Shown: piece after piece, positions 11,628 through 22,590 of the stretch
Position numbering within the stretch: position 1 is the first letter of the stretch
Layout of the letters: the number at the start of each line of letters is the position of its first letter
DNA from: Labyrinthula sp. Ha
Lineage: Eukaryota; Sar; Bigyra; Labyrinthulida; Labyrinthulaceae
Reading direction: 5' to 3'
DNA: 64,000 bases
Assembly: GCA_015227615.1 (NCBI GenBank)
Contig: JAALGZ010000024.1
Location: 62,001-126,000, forward strand
The notes under the pieces: model-generated
Seen by the model: the letters and a program-made list of their open reading frames with translations, nothing else
What the model was told of the DNA's origin: nothing
Database searches by the model: none
Translations under genes and position numbers: made by a program

Positions 11628-14423
11628 CTAGAGCAAATAATCTAAGCCATTTCCTTCCCCATTTTTTTCTGCATTTAAATTAATTCTAGCGTCAGGTAAA
11701 TTAAAAGGGTCAGATTTTCCTCCCATTATGCTAGTTAGCATAGAAGATGAATATTGGCTCAGCAGCGGCGCTTTTTTTGGCAGTTGACCATTATACGCTT
11801 TCTTCATGTGCGTTTCATTAAAGGGAAGTGGGTTTGGTGTCAGCCCCGACACGAAAGTTCTTGCTTTCTCATTTCTCTTCTTAGTATAATGATGCGCACC
11901 TATTAGTCCAAGAAACGTTATTGCTGCTACTATACCCATCAATAACAAATTAAGTCCTGCTGCTCCAGGATTGCCTGGAGCTTCATTTGATGCAGTATCC
12001 TCAAGTGTACCATTTCCTTCGTTAGGGGAGCTTGTCGGAGTTGATGTGATGGGGGACAAGTATGATCCAGTTGGAGCGCTAGATGGAGTGAGAGTGATAT
12101 CTCCAGGCATCTCACCCCCGAATAATGTAGGTAATGAGGACGGGGACGACGATGGCTTACTAGTCGATTCGGGAACTGGGTTTTGTGTTGGTGCATTAGT
12201 AACGCCTTCCGACGGAGAAACACTTGGCTCAAGAGTAGGTGTTAGAGTTGGAGAAAATGAGGGATTCCAACTAGGAGTAATGGATGGCGAGGCAGAGGGT
12301 GTTGTTGTAGGCGAGCTTGAGGGGCTAGTGGAAGGTTTTCTTGAGGGTGATATCGTTGGTGTAAAGCTTGGAGTCAACGTGGGGGAGAGTGTTGGTGCGA
12401 AGCTGGGTTTACTTGTAGGAAGATCGGTGGGCGTTGTTGTTGGTGAAATACTAGGCTCAACCGTTGGTGCATGAGACGGGGATTGCGTAGGAGGATCTGT
12501 CGGGTGAAAGGTCGGTGTCAAGCTTGGAGAAACTGTTGGCCTGGTAGAAGGTGACAACGAAGGAGATATAGTGGGACTGGAGCTTGGAAAATCGGTTGGT
12601 CGTTGGGTAGGGGACCCTGTTGTCAACAATGTTGGAGAAGGTGTCACTACAGCGGTAGGGCCATTACTGGGAGACGCAGTATCAAATAGCAAACATGTTC
12701 CAGCGGAGCATAGCCCTTCTGTACCCTTTACGGAGCACTTGGTACCGTCTTTAATTTGTGCAGAAGGATGCGCTGAACAAGTTGTAATACCATCAGATGT
12801 CTGTGAGCATTTTCCCTGACAAGGATTGTCATCCTCAACACCACAATAGTCAACCACTCCGGGAATGGAACGCTTGCACAATTCATTTACTCCCTCGCAT
12901 CCACCATTCCTACAGTAACCTGTTCCAGATTCTGTACTGCATGTAACACTACTGTCTGCCAAAGTACAATCAGCATTGCAGCACTCGTTGCGCGGATCAC
13001 ATTCACAACCGGCATCTAGTTTTCCGTCCATGAAACTATTTTCTTTGCTTTCAGGAAACATTTCCACCGCTCTCAACCCTTTAATATCTGTCCTTTCACA
13101 AAAGGGGATCTTGTTTCGAAGTGTGCTACACATATCTCTCAAAGCGTTAGGTTGCAACTGAATTTCACCTTCCCGAAGACTTACCCCAGATGCTTTCATC
13201 ACACCTGATCCAAGATAGTGTGACGCACCAAAAAGATGGGCTACTTCATGGATAAAATTGTAAGCATAGAAGGAGCTAAACATAGGAACATATGACGAGC
13301 CAACTGTTCCACTTGTAAGACAGATTCCGGGCCTACTGGATATTCCTGCAAAACCTTGACAAAATCCAGCTAAAAGAATCCATGAAGAAACCAGTTTTTG
13401 AGGCGCCTGATTGTTGAATGCATCTAGACGCAGGGAATTCACATTGCAAGTAAATTGACTATCTGAGTTGAAGCTAGAAAAATCTCTATTAGTCCAAATG
13501 CTCTCTTCCTGCAAATTCCGAACAATAGAATTCGGATACAACTTTTGTGATAAAGCCATCGGCTTAGCAGCTTGTACTAAATCAGGGTTTTGCATCAGAA
13601 TCGTAATGTGGGAAACAACTAAACGAAAATTAATCTGCTGAATGTAGACAAGATTAGCAGTTGCAACTAATCTTTCGATATGTTGCAATATCAACTTTGT
13701 ATCATCTGAGAATACAGTTGAGAAACCTGTAGTTGTTGTAATACCAAAAAACATTTTATTCGGAAGTGAAGAGGTAATTCCATTATAACAAGAATCATCC
13801 GCCCTTTCCAAGTAAAACGGTGATAAATCGTCTTCTACAACACCTTGAAGATTGCGAGATATGAACTCTTCGCCACCAGTTGTGACTAGTTCAACACAAT
13901 CTAGCTCATTATCAAAGCTGCATGCAACTTGCTCAAAACTCACAAGAGAAACTTTCTGTGTTTGCTTGCTCCTAAGGGTCATAGCGCCATGAAACCCGCC
14001 CTCATTATATGTAACGAAGCAAGACTTGTCTTCTGATACATATTGCCTAGAAGTTCTAAGCTGTCTCCCAGTTCCTCCAAATCCTCCACATAAACTATCT
14101 CCAACATCCAACACAGTAAAATCTCCATTTTCATGAACTTCAACTCTTAGATTTTCATCAAACGAACAAAAATCTCCCAACGAGTAGCTAACCGTTAACA
14201 AATTTCTACAAGAAAATTTCGAAGTGTCTGTTTCAAGAAAAAAGTGAGCAGTTTCGTTTTCTTGAAGGGTTTCTATGGTAGCAGAACGCAGAATATGTTC
14301 CTCTTTTTGTATTTCTTGTGCGTTCAAGAGGAGAGGCAATTGCAACAATAAGACGGTGTATAATAAGATAAACATCTGTTTGGTTTTAATTTCAGTTTGT
14401 TTTTGAAAAGAGAGGGTGAACAA
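11628..14423 (-). CDS. ADAM-like membrane zinc metalloprotease, copy A
   Basis: A single-exon 931-residue type I membrane protein. A hydrophobic signal peptide follows Met17 (MFILLYTVLLLQLPLL), so the start may be Met17 (14375) rather than Met1. The zinc site HEVAHLFGASH is at residues 392-402 (HExxHxxGxxH, metzincin type). The Asp that usually follows the third His in ADAMs is replaced by Tyr. A Cys-rich disintegrin-like region spans about 465-585 (CECDPRNECCNADC), then a Ser/Thr/Pro stalk of repeated PTxSPS-like units at about 590-800, a transmembrane helix at about 824-846 and a basic cytoplasmic tail. It probably cleaves or sheds proteins at the cell surface. The family is M12B-like by motif order; its substrate is unknown. 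It differs from copy B at six residues. Confidence 0.85.
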   Translation of the reverse strand: MFTLSFQKQTEIKTKQMFILLYTVLLLQLPLLLNAQEIQKEEHILRSATIETLQENETAHFFLETDTSKFSCRNLLTVSYSLGDFCSFDENLRVEVHENGDFTVLDVGDSLCGGFGGTGRQLRTSRQYVSEDKSCFVTYNEGGFHGAMTLRSKQTQKVSLVSFEQVACSFDNELDCVELVTTGGEEFISRNLQGVVEDDLSPFYLERADDSCYNGITSSLPNKMFFGITTTTGFSTVFSDDTKLILQHIERLVATANLVYIQQINFRLVVSHITILMQNPDLVQAAKPMALSQKLYPNSIVRNLQEESIWTNRDFSSFNSDSQFTCNVNSLRLDAFNNQAPQKLVSSWILLAGFCQGFAGISSRPGICLTSGTVGSSYVPMFSSFYAYNFIHEVAHLFGASHYLGSGVMKASGVSLREGEIQLQPNALRDMCSTLRNKIPFCERTDIKGLRAVEMFPESKENSFMDGKLDAGCECDPRNECCNADCTLADSSVTCSTESGTGYCRNGGCEGVNELCKRSIPGVVDYCGVEDDNPCQGKCSQTSDGITTCSAHPSAQIKDGTKCSVKGTEGLCSAGTCLLFDTASPSNGPTAVVTPSPTLLTTGSPTQRPTDFPSSSPTISPSLSPSTRPTVSPSLTPTFHPTDPPTQSPSHAPTVEPSISPTTTPTDLPTSKPSFAPTLSPTLTPSFTPTISPSRKPSTSPSSSPTTTPSASPSITPSWNPSFSPTLTPTLEPSVSPSEGVTNAPTQNPVPESTSKPSSSPSSLPTLFGGEMPGDITLTPSSAPTGSYLSPITSTPTSSPNEGNGTLEDTASNEAPGNPGAAGLNLLLMGIVAAITFLGLIGAHHYTKKRNEKARTFVSGLTPNPLPFNETHMKKAYNGQLPKKAPLLSQYSSSMLTSIMGGKSDPFNLPDARINLNAEKNGEGNGLDYLL

Positions 14424-15920
14424 CCATCTTTACCAACCTGGGTTCTTCTTATATCCATTAGTGGGAACCTTTTTCTGAAGTTGATATCTTCCCTCTTTTT
14501 GTTTTTTCAGGGGCGGCTTCTGGTATTTTAACGGCTTTGATCATTTACCACTAATGATAATGAAACCATCGTAACGGTAATATAAACTCACATATACCTT
14601 ATACCAACAAATCATTGAGGTCATAAAAATATCTATTACACATTCAATACCGGTAAGTTGACACCGATGATATTTTGTGCCATCAATCCAACTTTTATCG
14701 TTACTGCCGTTAAAATTCATACTCGGGTATTTTCGCGGTACCCGAAAATAGGATTATCTAAAGATGTTGTCGAATATACCAAATTTTGGGAGATTCTCAG
14801 AAATATTTATTAATTTCGATGTATAAAGGTACTCAAAACTAATATCAGAAGACATTCGATTCTATTAAGAAAAACTAAAATAGGTCTCAGCTGAAAAGCT
14901 TTGGATAAGAAACAATCCAACAAAACATTTTTCTTCTTAATTAATCCCTCGGAGGACTGGTGTGTGATACGAGAAAGTACCTTTGTGTTATTTCATCATA
15001 AAGTATTAGAAGAAGTTTCTTCTAAGTGGCTGTACGCTTAGATTATCTGCATATTTAGGTGGGTACCACTCCAAGAAAGAAGTGAAACAAAATATATTTC
15101 CTGACAAATGCTACCTGCAGCGTTTTTGCTTTCCGACAAGACTTCATAGAAAACAAGGAGCATATTTTTACACACCTTATACTTCTTGGGAATGGTGACT
15201 TCACCTACTTGCCTCCAAAAATTCATATTTTCAACTCACTTCTCAAACACTCTACGCAAAATGGTATCAATATTAGGTTGGAAAGATTGAATAAACAATA
15301 TTCTTTTTCTTTTATTAGCGTTAACGTAGTAATGATAATGTCAAATGCTATGCTCGATCTTATATGGAGATTCTTGTTAGTGTGAACTGTTGCTTCTGTT
15401 ATTTTTGACAGGTTCAGAAAATTGAATATACATATCTGAATTTTCTTATTAGAATAGAGCGTCTAACATTACGATAACAATAAAGGCTATTAAGAACACC
15501 CAACAAATCAAGCAATTACAAGCTGAAGTTACAAATATCATCCTCTAGGCTCTCTTGCTCTTATTGAATAGATTTATGATCAAATATAGTTTTAAGAAGA
15601 TATACATAATCGCCGATGCTAGTGCATACATAAACATAGAATAATGTTCTTTTAAATATTTGTTTTTTGTGATATCAATATAGTTAGGATCTACTACAGA
15701 ACGTTTTCCATTATTGCTTTTACCTAAAGTATTGGAATAAATAGTAGATACATGTTTGTGGTCAGTTACACATGTATTTTTCACTCAAGGGAACCCTAAA
15801 CAATGAAGAAATAATAGAAAGCATTTTCACACTAATCTATTTTCCACAGATTAATTGGCTAAGAGCCTAAACAGCTCAAACTATGAGCTCTGAGAACTAA
15901 ATAAAGGTTTATGAGCTTTG
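14424..15920. other. 5' flank of metalloprotease gene A
   Basis: This is the upstream side of the protease gene within the duplicated unit. Short frames exist (15038-15226 and 15545-15784), but the first is not kept in frame in copy B and neither resembles a known protein. A near-palindrome AGAAGAAGTTTCTTCT lies at about 15008-15023 and is retained in copy B near 32807. It could be a regulatory site, but that is a guess. Confidence 0.45.
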
Positions 15921-15962
15921 AAATTTTTGGGAAACGGAAAATTTGGAAACAAAGAAACCGTT

Positions 15963-16316
15963 ATGAGTTCCGGCAACACTCAGGCAGTCGAAAGACAGTC
16001 ACCAGTCGATGAAGCGCAAGATTCCAGAGCAATTTCAATTGTCTCTGTAAATGTTGACCGTCTCACCTCCTACAAGCTCAGGTTCCTCGAGGGATATGCC
16101 CTAACTGCCGATACAAACGTCCTTGCAATACAGGAAGTTGGTAGTAATGGAGCGGAATACCTCGAAAGAGCGAGCTTCTCTAGACTAAACTGCTTTACAA
16201 CAGATATCTCTAAAAATAAAGACACAGAAAAAAGGAAAATTAATATTTTAGCAACATATTTCAACAAGAACATGGATAAAGAAGCAGAAAAGTATTCGAT
16301 GAAGATAGAATTTTAG
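15963..16316 (+). pseudogene. LINE endonuclease N-terminal remnant
   Basis: The frame reads AISIVSVNVDRLTSYKLRFL and then a block ending LAIQEVG. This matches the first two conserved blocks of AP-type LINE endonucleases (the Asn near the N-terminus and the QE motif). The open frame ends at 16316. Sequence that continues the endonuclease, such as VKTKLNSRSYYIINIYAPH, appears in another frame from about 16318, which shows a frame shift. Met is available at 15963; the true start is uncertain. Confidence 0.7.
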
Positions 16317-17509
16317 GTGTTAAAACTAAACTTAACTCTAGAAGCTATTACATCATCAATATATATGCACCACACGCAGGGAAAACAGCGAAAGAATGCA
16401 GTCGGTTTCTAACAAGACTCCAGAGAGCGATCTCATTAAAAAGGAAAAAAAGACCCCGTGATAATCCTAGACGACTGGAACGCACAAGTACTGCACAACC
16501 AAGTGACAAGCAATGGTAAATACAGATAAACGACAAGAACGAACAGGAACAACAAAATACTTCAGGACTTTTTGAACAAGTACAACTTGGCCATCATCAA
16601 ATCATATTTCTCTACTGGTACAAAGAGAACAAATAGTCATATAACATACTTCTCAAAGCATAAGAATTATTAAAAACGCCTAGAAATAGAATTCATAGTA
16701 ACTTGTAAAAGCAGCAACTTATTATTCCGAAAAATTCGGATAATAATAAAGTTAGGAGTGAAGATCCACAATAGAACAGGGTTTGATCATCAACCAATTG
16801 AAGCACTGGTCTCAAAAAAGTTCAATAAACATTCCAACCAAAACCCAAGGACGCATCGAAACTATAAAGAGTTTTTTAAAATTGACACAAACCGATGGAA
16901 GCTAAACGAATAAATATGAAAAGGCTTTGAAGAAGAAATATCCAATACCCCGCCATGAAACAACCCTGAAAAACAACTAAGCTTGGATTTCAAAACATTC
17001 AGATCAACAATAAAGAATGTCATTGATAACTTCATCCTACTGGAAACTTACGAACGACTTTACATAACATCTTCAGTTAGAACAGAAATTCTATTTGAAA
17101 TAAGAAGGATATGGAAATCTCTAACTGAAAACGAATCCAAAATACTAAAGAAAATGATAAGAAAAAGTACCTTGAACGACTAAAAAACCTGGTTGGATCT
17201 TCAAGTAAGAAGAATAGGTACAGATATGACAAAGAATGATATCCATGAAGCTTTCAAATAAGGGAAATAATAGTAGGGAAACGTAGGAAGTCTCAACGCA
17301 CCATTACCATGGAAATTGAAAATACCTAAACGATAAAAACGAGTAAAAGTATTCCAAGAATATCTTGAGCTCACACAAAGAAGCAGAGAAGAAAACGCCA
17401 TAGACACTGAACTAAATATCCCTGAAGCCAAAGCTGAAGATACCAATATATCTCCCCCGATGTTAGAAGAACTTGAAGAGACGGTGAAAACACTAAAAAA
17501 AACTATAAA

Positions 17510-18715
17510 GTGCATGGACCTGATCGAATCACAAACGAAATCCTAAAGAATAACAAAATGACGCTAAAATACTTGCAACAACTTGCAGAAGAACTATTTT
17601 TAGATCCAAGTGGCCTGAACAAAGATGAACTTATTTCTCTTTCTACTGGAAACATCATATTCCTATACAAAAAAGGAAACCATCACCTCCCTTCCAACTA
17701 TAGGCCAATATCCTTGCTTAACACTTCTTACAAACTAATCACTAAAATAATAAACAATAGACTAAAGAATACCCTGGAAAGAACAGTAGGAAGCTATCAG
17801 GCTGGATTTCGTGAAAACACGGGAACTAGACAAAAAATTCAACTTCTCTTGAACCGCTATAAACTCAACCAAATCGAGAACTCGAAGATACTATGTCTCT
17901 TTATAGATTTCAAAAAAGCTTTTGACTCTTGTAAACATCCTTTCCTTGAGCTTAGCTTAAAAGAGAGAAAAGTTCCTGCTAACTTTATCAATATAATCCT
18001 TTACCTATATAAATATGTTGCAGTCCAAGTAAAGATAGGAAAACATATAAGTGACAGAGTAGAAATAAACAAAGGTGTACTACAAGGTGACTCACTAGGT
18101 CTCACGCTATTTGTACTTGCTCTGGACTCTCTGCTTCGAAGGATAATAAAGAAAATAAACTTGAATTTCCCAGAAGCAGAATTCTCCTTTCAAAATTTTC
18201 TTGAATTTGCTGACGACCTTTGTATTCTGAGTAGAGATAGAAACATCCTGAAGCACTTCATTCAATATACAGAAGAACTCTCACATTTGTCTGGCCTAGA
18301 GATAAATACACAGAAAACTCAACTAATTGGAATAGTCAGGAGAAGGAATCTCAAAGATAAGCTTTCGTACACTACAATTCAACAACTGGTCAATAAATAC
18401 ACCTGTGCCTCTCGTTTCAGAAACTTCTCGTCAAAAAATGCCCTTGTAGGACATAAAACACAGTGTCTTGGACCGGGAACCGTGTTAGTTCGAAGTAGAA
18501 AAAGCACTACAGCAGTTGCTGCAGCTGAACAAAACTTCCTCTATAACAACATCCCAATAGAAGAAGAGCTGGAAACAAACCTTGGAACCATCAAAGGAGC
18601 AAAAATCTTTAGATACCTTGGAGTGGATACAAAATCAACAGCTGAAACCCACGTCAGCCTATTTGCTAGAATACGACCGCACAGGAAGCATTTCGTAAAC
18701 TGCAGTCAGCATTGA
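17510..18715 (+). pseudogene. LINE reverse transcriptase domain
   Basis: A 401-residue open frame with the RT blocks in order: NYRPISLLNTSYKLITKIIN (block 1-2), QAGFRENTGT, a block with FIDFKKAFDSC (first catalytic Asp), GVLQGDSLGLTLFVLALDSL, and FADDLCIL (catalytic Asp pair). The thumb-like part continues to about 18690, then the frame shifts; related sequence goes on near 18720-19000. The domain looks nearly whole, but the rest of the element is not. Confidence 0.88.
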
Positions 18716-19540
18716 GGAATAATATGCTGACTGCCAAAAGGAAGAAGAACATAGTGAAAGCACTAGTGGTCTCAAAAATCCAATATGGTAGCAAATTCTG
18801 GAACCTGGAGAACAAAAATACATTCAAAGCCCTGAACAAGCTTTCTAGAGATATAAGACGTACCCTCCTCTAACCTAATCCAACACAACCACTCAAACAC
18901 ACGAAGAAGGCCAACATCCTCAAAGCTGGTGATACAAACAATCTAAAAATATTAGAAAAAAACAAAAGAGCTGGCCGGATACGTGCACAACTGCAGAAAC
19001 GGATATAGAACTGGCGGAATCCTCAAGGAAACTCGGAACACATCTTTTACCACAAAATCCTATCCCAGTTGAAAACCTGAATATGCCTCTGGAACATATA
19101 AGAGAAGAGCTAGAACATCTTGAAACACGTCTTCCCCTTCACTCACCACCACACGGAGAGAATACGCTAACCCTACCACAAACAACACCTTAGCTCATCA
19201 CTTAATACAACTCCCACGCGCATTTCAAATAACTTCGGACCTCGTTTGCTTCTTGGATGGTTAACTGGAGGTAGCTAAGCTTGATCTCTTCATACACCAC
19301 AAATATCTTGTAAAACAGAACGATGAGAGACAGTAGAAGTAAAAAGTTGGTGCAGAACATCTTGATATGATCAACGAAGGAACTTGAAACAATTTATTTG
19401 GTACCTGGAACGCTGGATATGACGCACGACAATATCTCAATCTTTTTCATGATTTCTTGCGTGATGTGTTAATTTCGATTTGGGATTATTGACAAATTTT
19501 GTTAAATTGATATTCTGGGGAATCGCTATCTAGGGAGATC

Positions 19541-19743
19541 ATTTGCGATAAATTGGTACAACGGGAAAGCTATCGAGATCATAACAGTAGTGTAATGAGA
19601 TCCCGATATCCGGTTTAGTCTAGTGACAGTAGGAGCACGAGACGGGAAGCGTTCTAGTGAGCGGCGGACCGGCATCGGGCCCTAAGACAAATGCATAGGC
19701 GGATTTGACAATGTAGTACCTTACTCTCACCTTAGCTATTAAC
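19541..19743 (+). repeat. LINE 3' tail, also found at 26878
   Basis: A 203-bp stretch that is notably GC-richer than its surroundings and includes AGTCTAGTGACAGTAGGAG and CCGGCATCGG. It ends in CTTAGCTATTAAC. The same sequence, diverged, is at 26878-27080. I read it as the LINE 3' UTR. An unrelated SINE placed at the end of the LINE is an alternative, but I saw no tRNA-like B box. Confidence 0.75.
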
Positions 19744-20843
19744 TAAATTAAAACTTAGCTAACGTTGTTTATATGGAATTTAATGGAAGAATAGACTATA
19801 TATTGGAACATTTTCCGGGGACATTTTATGAAATGTTCTCGATGTAACAAAAAGTAAAGCTTATCCCGGAAACTCTAACAAAAACTCCGGAAGGTTCCAT
19901 ATATTCTATCGATATGTTCTAGTGAAGTATCTAATGAAATACTGTGTTTGCGTGATTCTGCAAAAGTGATGCACTGGTTTGGGTTACAGGTTGAGGAAAT
20001 CTAAAATGATATTTACAAAACCTTTGAGTCTGATATTTTTTTTTGGATTTAGGTTTTCCTTAAAGTAAATCTGATTTTTATTGATATACCAACATTCCTC
20101 AAATTATATTTAGGCACATAGTCCGTGAACCAAGTCATCAAAAAAAAGTGAAACATAAAACCAAAGTATAAGATATAACTCTTCGTTACATCTAAATAAA
20201 CTAAAAGTGTCTGGAGAAAGATGGCATATCAATCAAAGCGAATTCAAAATCCTCAATACCCGTTGTGATTTATCAAGTTAATTTTAAACCGTACTCTTAA
20301 TACTCATAAACCACATAAGAAAAGTCTGTCCAACAAATCAAAGGTCAAGCTACAAATCTTTCATACAAATGACATAGGCTTGAACCGCATAAGATAGGAA
20401 GACGTTCAAAGAGAAGTTACCCTAACCCGAAAACCAAATTAAAAGAATATAAGATCAACTATAAGTTCATGGTGTTATTTCTTGTATAAATAGTCTCATA
20501 AAAAAAATCTATTCCATTAAAACATTCCGAAATATTAACAGTAGAATTTAGAATAAGAATTTGAAGCTTAATAAAATATTGGAAAATATAATATTTTAGA
20601 GTGTTCTTGAATTTTTGGGAATAACCATTATGAATATTATAAAGAAATAAGTAATCAAAACGGTATAATACTGTGTTGTTGATAGATATTATTTTGGGAT
20701 TTATATTTGATATAAGATTAAAACCAACTATCTATAAATAGAATATCTTTTCATTCAATATGGTTAGGTAGATACCGTTATACTTGCTAAAATTAGAGTT
20801 TTGTTAAGTTATTTTCTCTACAGTCACACTTCTAGTTCGATTC

Positions 20844-20855
20844 ATTCTCGAGAAT
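20844..20855. promoter_or_regulatory. Palindrome ATTCTCGAGAAT, first copy
   Basis: An exact 12-bp palindrome about 280 bp upstream of the ATG at 21134, repeated at 21015-21026. Its core TTCnnGAA fits the basic heat-shock-element pattern, but one such core is weak evidence. The role is inferred from position and repetition only. Confidence 0.35.
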
Positions 20856-21014
20856 AAAGTATGTTCTTGGTTTCATATTATTTTCTTGAATAGCTGTCTC
20901 GTCTTGTTTTTTTCTAAACTTACCGGAAAAGAACATACTTTCTTCTCTAAAACAGAGAATATTTTGAGACATATAGTTTTACTTACAAGAATGTCTCGTT
21001 TATATTTTCTATGT

Positions 21015-21026
21015 ATTCTCGAGAAT
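21015..21026. promoter_or_regulatory. Palindrome ATTCTCGAGAAT, second copy
   Basis: An exact repeat of the 20844 palindrome, 107 bp upstream of the ATG at 21134. Two exact copies 171 bp apart in front of one gene suggest a dimeric factor binding site. The heat-shock-element reading is possible but unproven. Confidence 0.35.
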
Positions 21027-21133
21027 CTTTTAATCTCGATATTATTTGTTTTTCTTTTTCTATTTAGACATTCTTGATTTTAACAAACATAAAAATAATT
21101 TCTGTCAATAAAAAAACAAATACAAACTAAAAA

Positions 21134-22573
21134 ATGAGATCAAATACTAAACCAATTATGGAAAATTTAATTGCATCAAATTCAAAACAAACTAAAAAAC
21201 AAGGAATATATTCCAACACGAATAATGTATCTCACCCAGATGTCTTTGGTCTTCACAGTATACCCAGTGCAACAAGTGAAGTTCCATCCGCATCAAGTAT
21301 CAACTTTGACGATTCAAGACTTCATGAAAGTTTTTCAACTTTTACTCCTTTAAATGGAAAAGAAAACCTTTCCAGACATTCCGCATATGAAGTTCCCTTG
21401 CCTTCAGAGATAAAGTCGACTTCAAAAGATAGAGTGTTTTATACTAACGCACTCAAAGGACTAAACTATAGAAAAAAAGTTAAAAGTCAAATATTCTATT
21501 GCCTTGGTGGAATATTTTTAATTACTTTGGGAATTTCTATTTTCTTATTTTCCAATGGAGGTAGAAAAGAAAGAACAGAACCTCCACAAGAAGAAATTCT
21601 TGGCCCTGAAATAGAAAAGGCACTAGAATATTGCAATGGAACAGCTTTAGAATCAAATTTGGTTCGAATAGGAGCAAGTGTTGAAACTAGGGAAGGGACT
21701 GATGGTTTACGTGTAACTGTATCTGATGTTAATTTATCTTGTTTTCCAAAGAACGCATTTAGTAAGACTAATATTGATTTTTCAGATATTTATGAGGTTG
21801 AGTTCCTTAATGTCAATATTACGATTATTGAGAAAGATGCATTGGACTTTGGAGGAATCACTTATGATTTTATTAACACAAATATTATATACTTTCTTAA
21901 TCAAACAGCAGGAAAAAGTACACTTCGTCTTGAAGGTCAAACTAATATTGAGTACTATCCTAAATTAGCTGGATTTCGTATGTTTTACACAAAAGATATG
22001 CCAAACATTAAATTTACTGATAGTTTTCTGGAGTTCTTAACAAATGGTGAGATAACTTACTTTCATTTTATTAGATCCCTTTCACAGGAAAAAATAGAAG
22101 AGTTTGAACAAAGATTATCTTCTTCTGAGTTTATGTTTAATACAACAAAAGCAATTTTGTCTTTTCTTTTTTTAGAAAATAGTTTTACTCATATTCCTGA
22201 AAATTTATTTAGTTCTTCAAACTTGAAATTTCAAGACTATTGTAACATTCAATTTATTTCTAATAGAATTGAAAGTTTTCATCCAAATGTTTTTTTAGGA
22301 CAAGAAACTGCGAATAGGTTGCACCTGAGTGTTGGCAATGAACCTTTGATAACAAGAGTTCCTGAAGCTTTTCTGCGCGCTAATCCATATCAAATGCGTT
22401 TGGCATCAACGCAGATAAAAGATTTAGTGGGTATTGATTTCAGTAAGCTTACAAAACTGGAATACTTTTCTCTTACTTATTCACCTGTTGCAGAAGTTTG
22501 TGCTGCTAATCAGACTGAGTTTAGAGCAAAGTATAATATTTCATCTGCTGTTGTTATAGGTTGTATTGGTTAA
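21134..22573 (+). CDS. Type II membrane protein with LRR-like ectodomain
   Basis: A 479-residue single-exon gene. Residues 1-118 are polar, Ser-rich and lack a signal peptide. One transmembrane helix lies at about 120-140 (IFYCLGGIFLITLGISIFLF). The remaining ~340 residues should face outside or the lumen. They contain irregular leucine-rich segments, for example FTHIPENLFSSSNL, FISNRIESFHPNVF and VPEAFLRANPYQMRL, many N-x-S/T sites, and Cys near both ends of the ectodomain (YCNGT, then VCAANQ and GCIG). A surface receptor or adhesion role is an inference. Codons are strongly A/T-ending, like the RAD6/trpB genes next door and unlike the protease genes. The gene ends with TAA TAA. Confidence 0.7.
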   Translation: MRSNTKPIMENLIASNSKQTKKQGIYSNTNNVSHPDVFGLHSIPSATSEVPSASSINFDDSRLHESFSTFTPLNGKENLSRHSAYEVPLPSEIKSTSKDRVFYTNALKGLNYRKKVKSQIFYCLGGIFLITLGISIFLFSNGGRKERTEPPQEEILGPEIEKALEYCNGTALESNLVRIGASVETREGTDGLRVTVSDVNLSCFPKNAFSKTNIDFSDIYEVEFLNVNITIIEKDALDFGGITYDFINTNIIYFLNQTAGKSTLRLEGQTNIEYYPKLAGFRMFYTKDMPNIKFTDSFLEFLTNGEITYFHFIRSLSQEKIEEFEQRLSSSEFMFNTTKAILSFLFLENSFTHIPENLFSSSNLKFQDYCNIQFISNRIESFHPNVFLGQETANRLHLSVGNEPLITRVPEAFLRANPYQMRLASTQIKDLVGIDFSKLTKLEYFSLTYSPVAEVCAANQTEFRAKYNISSAVVIGCIG

Positions 22574-22590
22574 TAAATTACAATATATTT

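Larger units (their letters stand above)
9312..15920. repeat. Duplicated 6.6-kb unit, copy A
   Basis: This stretch is repeated in the same orientation at 27091-33719. It contains one metalloprotease gene plus about 2.3 kb on its 3' side and 1.5 kb on its 5' side. From about 10023 to 14590 the copies differ at only a handful of bases. The left arm (9312-10020), the segment 14590-14760 and the right end (15580-15900) are clearly more diverged and carry indels. The interval 14760-15560 is intermediate. No terminal inverted repeats or target duplication are visible, so this looks like a segmental duplication rather than a transposon. The 9312-11627 part holds no gene I can support. Confidence 0.93.
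15921..19743 (+). mobile_element. Decayed LINE (non-LTR retrotransposon)
   Basis: The element begins exactly where similarity between duplicated units A and B stops. It carries an AP-type endonuclease remnant, an interrupted middle, a reverse transcriptase frame and a degenerate C-terminal part (to about 19180), then a 3' tail whose last 203 bp also occur at 26878-27080. The coding region is broken by several stops and frame shifts, so it is dead. The order endonuclease then RT, with FADD as the catalytic motif, places it among APE-type LINEs. The RT wording resembles L1/RTE/Jockey-group elements, but I cannot assign a clade. Confidence 0.85.
19744..21133. other. AT-rich intergenic region before the LRR-like membrane protein gene
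   Basis: No gene is supportable. From about 20820 to 21060 there are inverted repeats: GAGAATAAAGTATGTTC near 20850 faces GAACATACTTTCTTCTC near 20931, and a 12-bp palindrome occurs twice (20844 and 21015). This is probably the promoter region of the gene starting at 21134. Confidence 0.5.

Noticed and set aside
11971-12474. 167-codon frame antisense to the protease stalk, kept in copy B at 29768-30271
   Set aside because: It is the mirror of the PTxSPS repeat; the repeated Gly/Val/Glu pattern comes from codon structure. Conservation is explained by the duplication.
15038-15226. 62-codon minus frame in the 5' flank of unit A
   Set aside because: Copy B (32804-33022) has small indels that change the second half of the frame, so the reading frame is not under constraint.
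9312-15920. 6.6-kb unit as a large DNA transposon
   Set aside because: No terminal inverted repeats, target duplication or transposase; the only gene is a cell-surface protease.
19541-19743. tRNA-derived SINE or tRNA gene
   Set aside because: No B-box-like sequence and no cloverleaf that I can draw.
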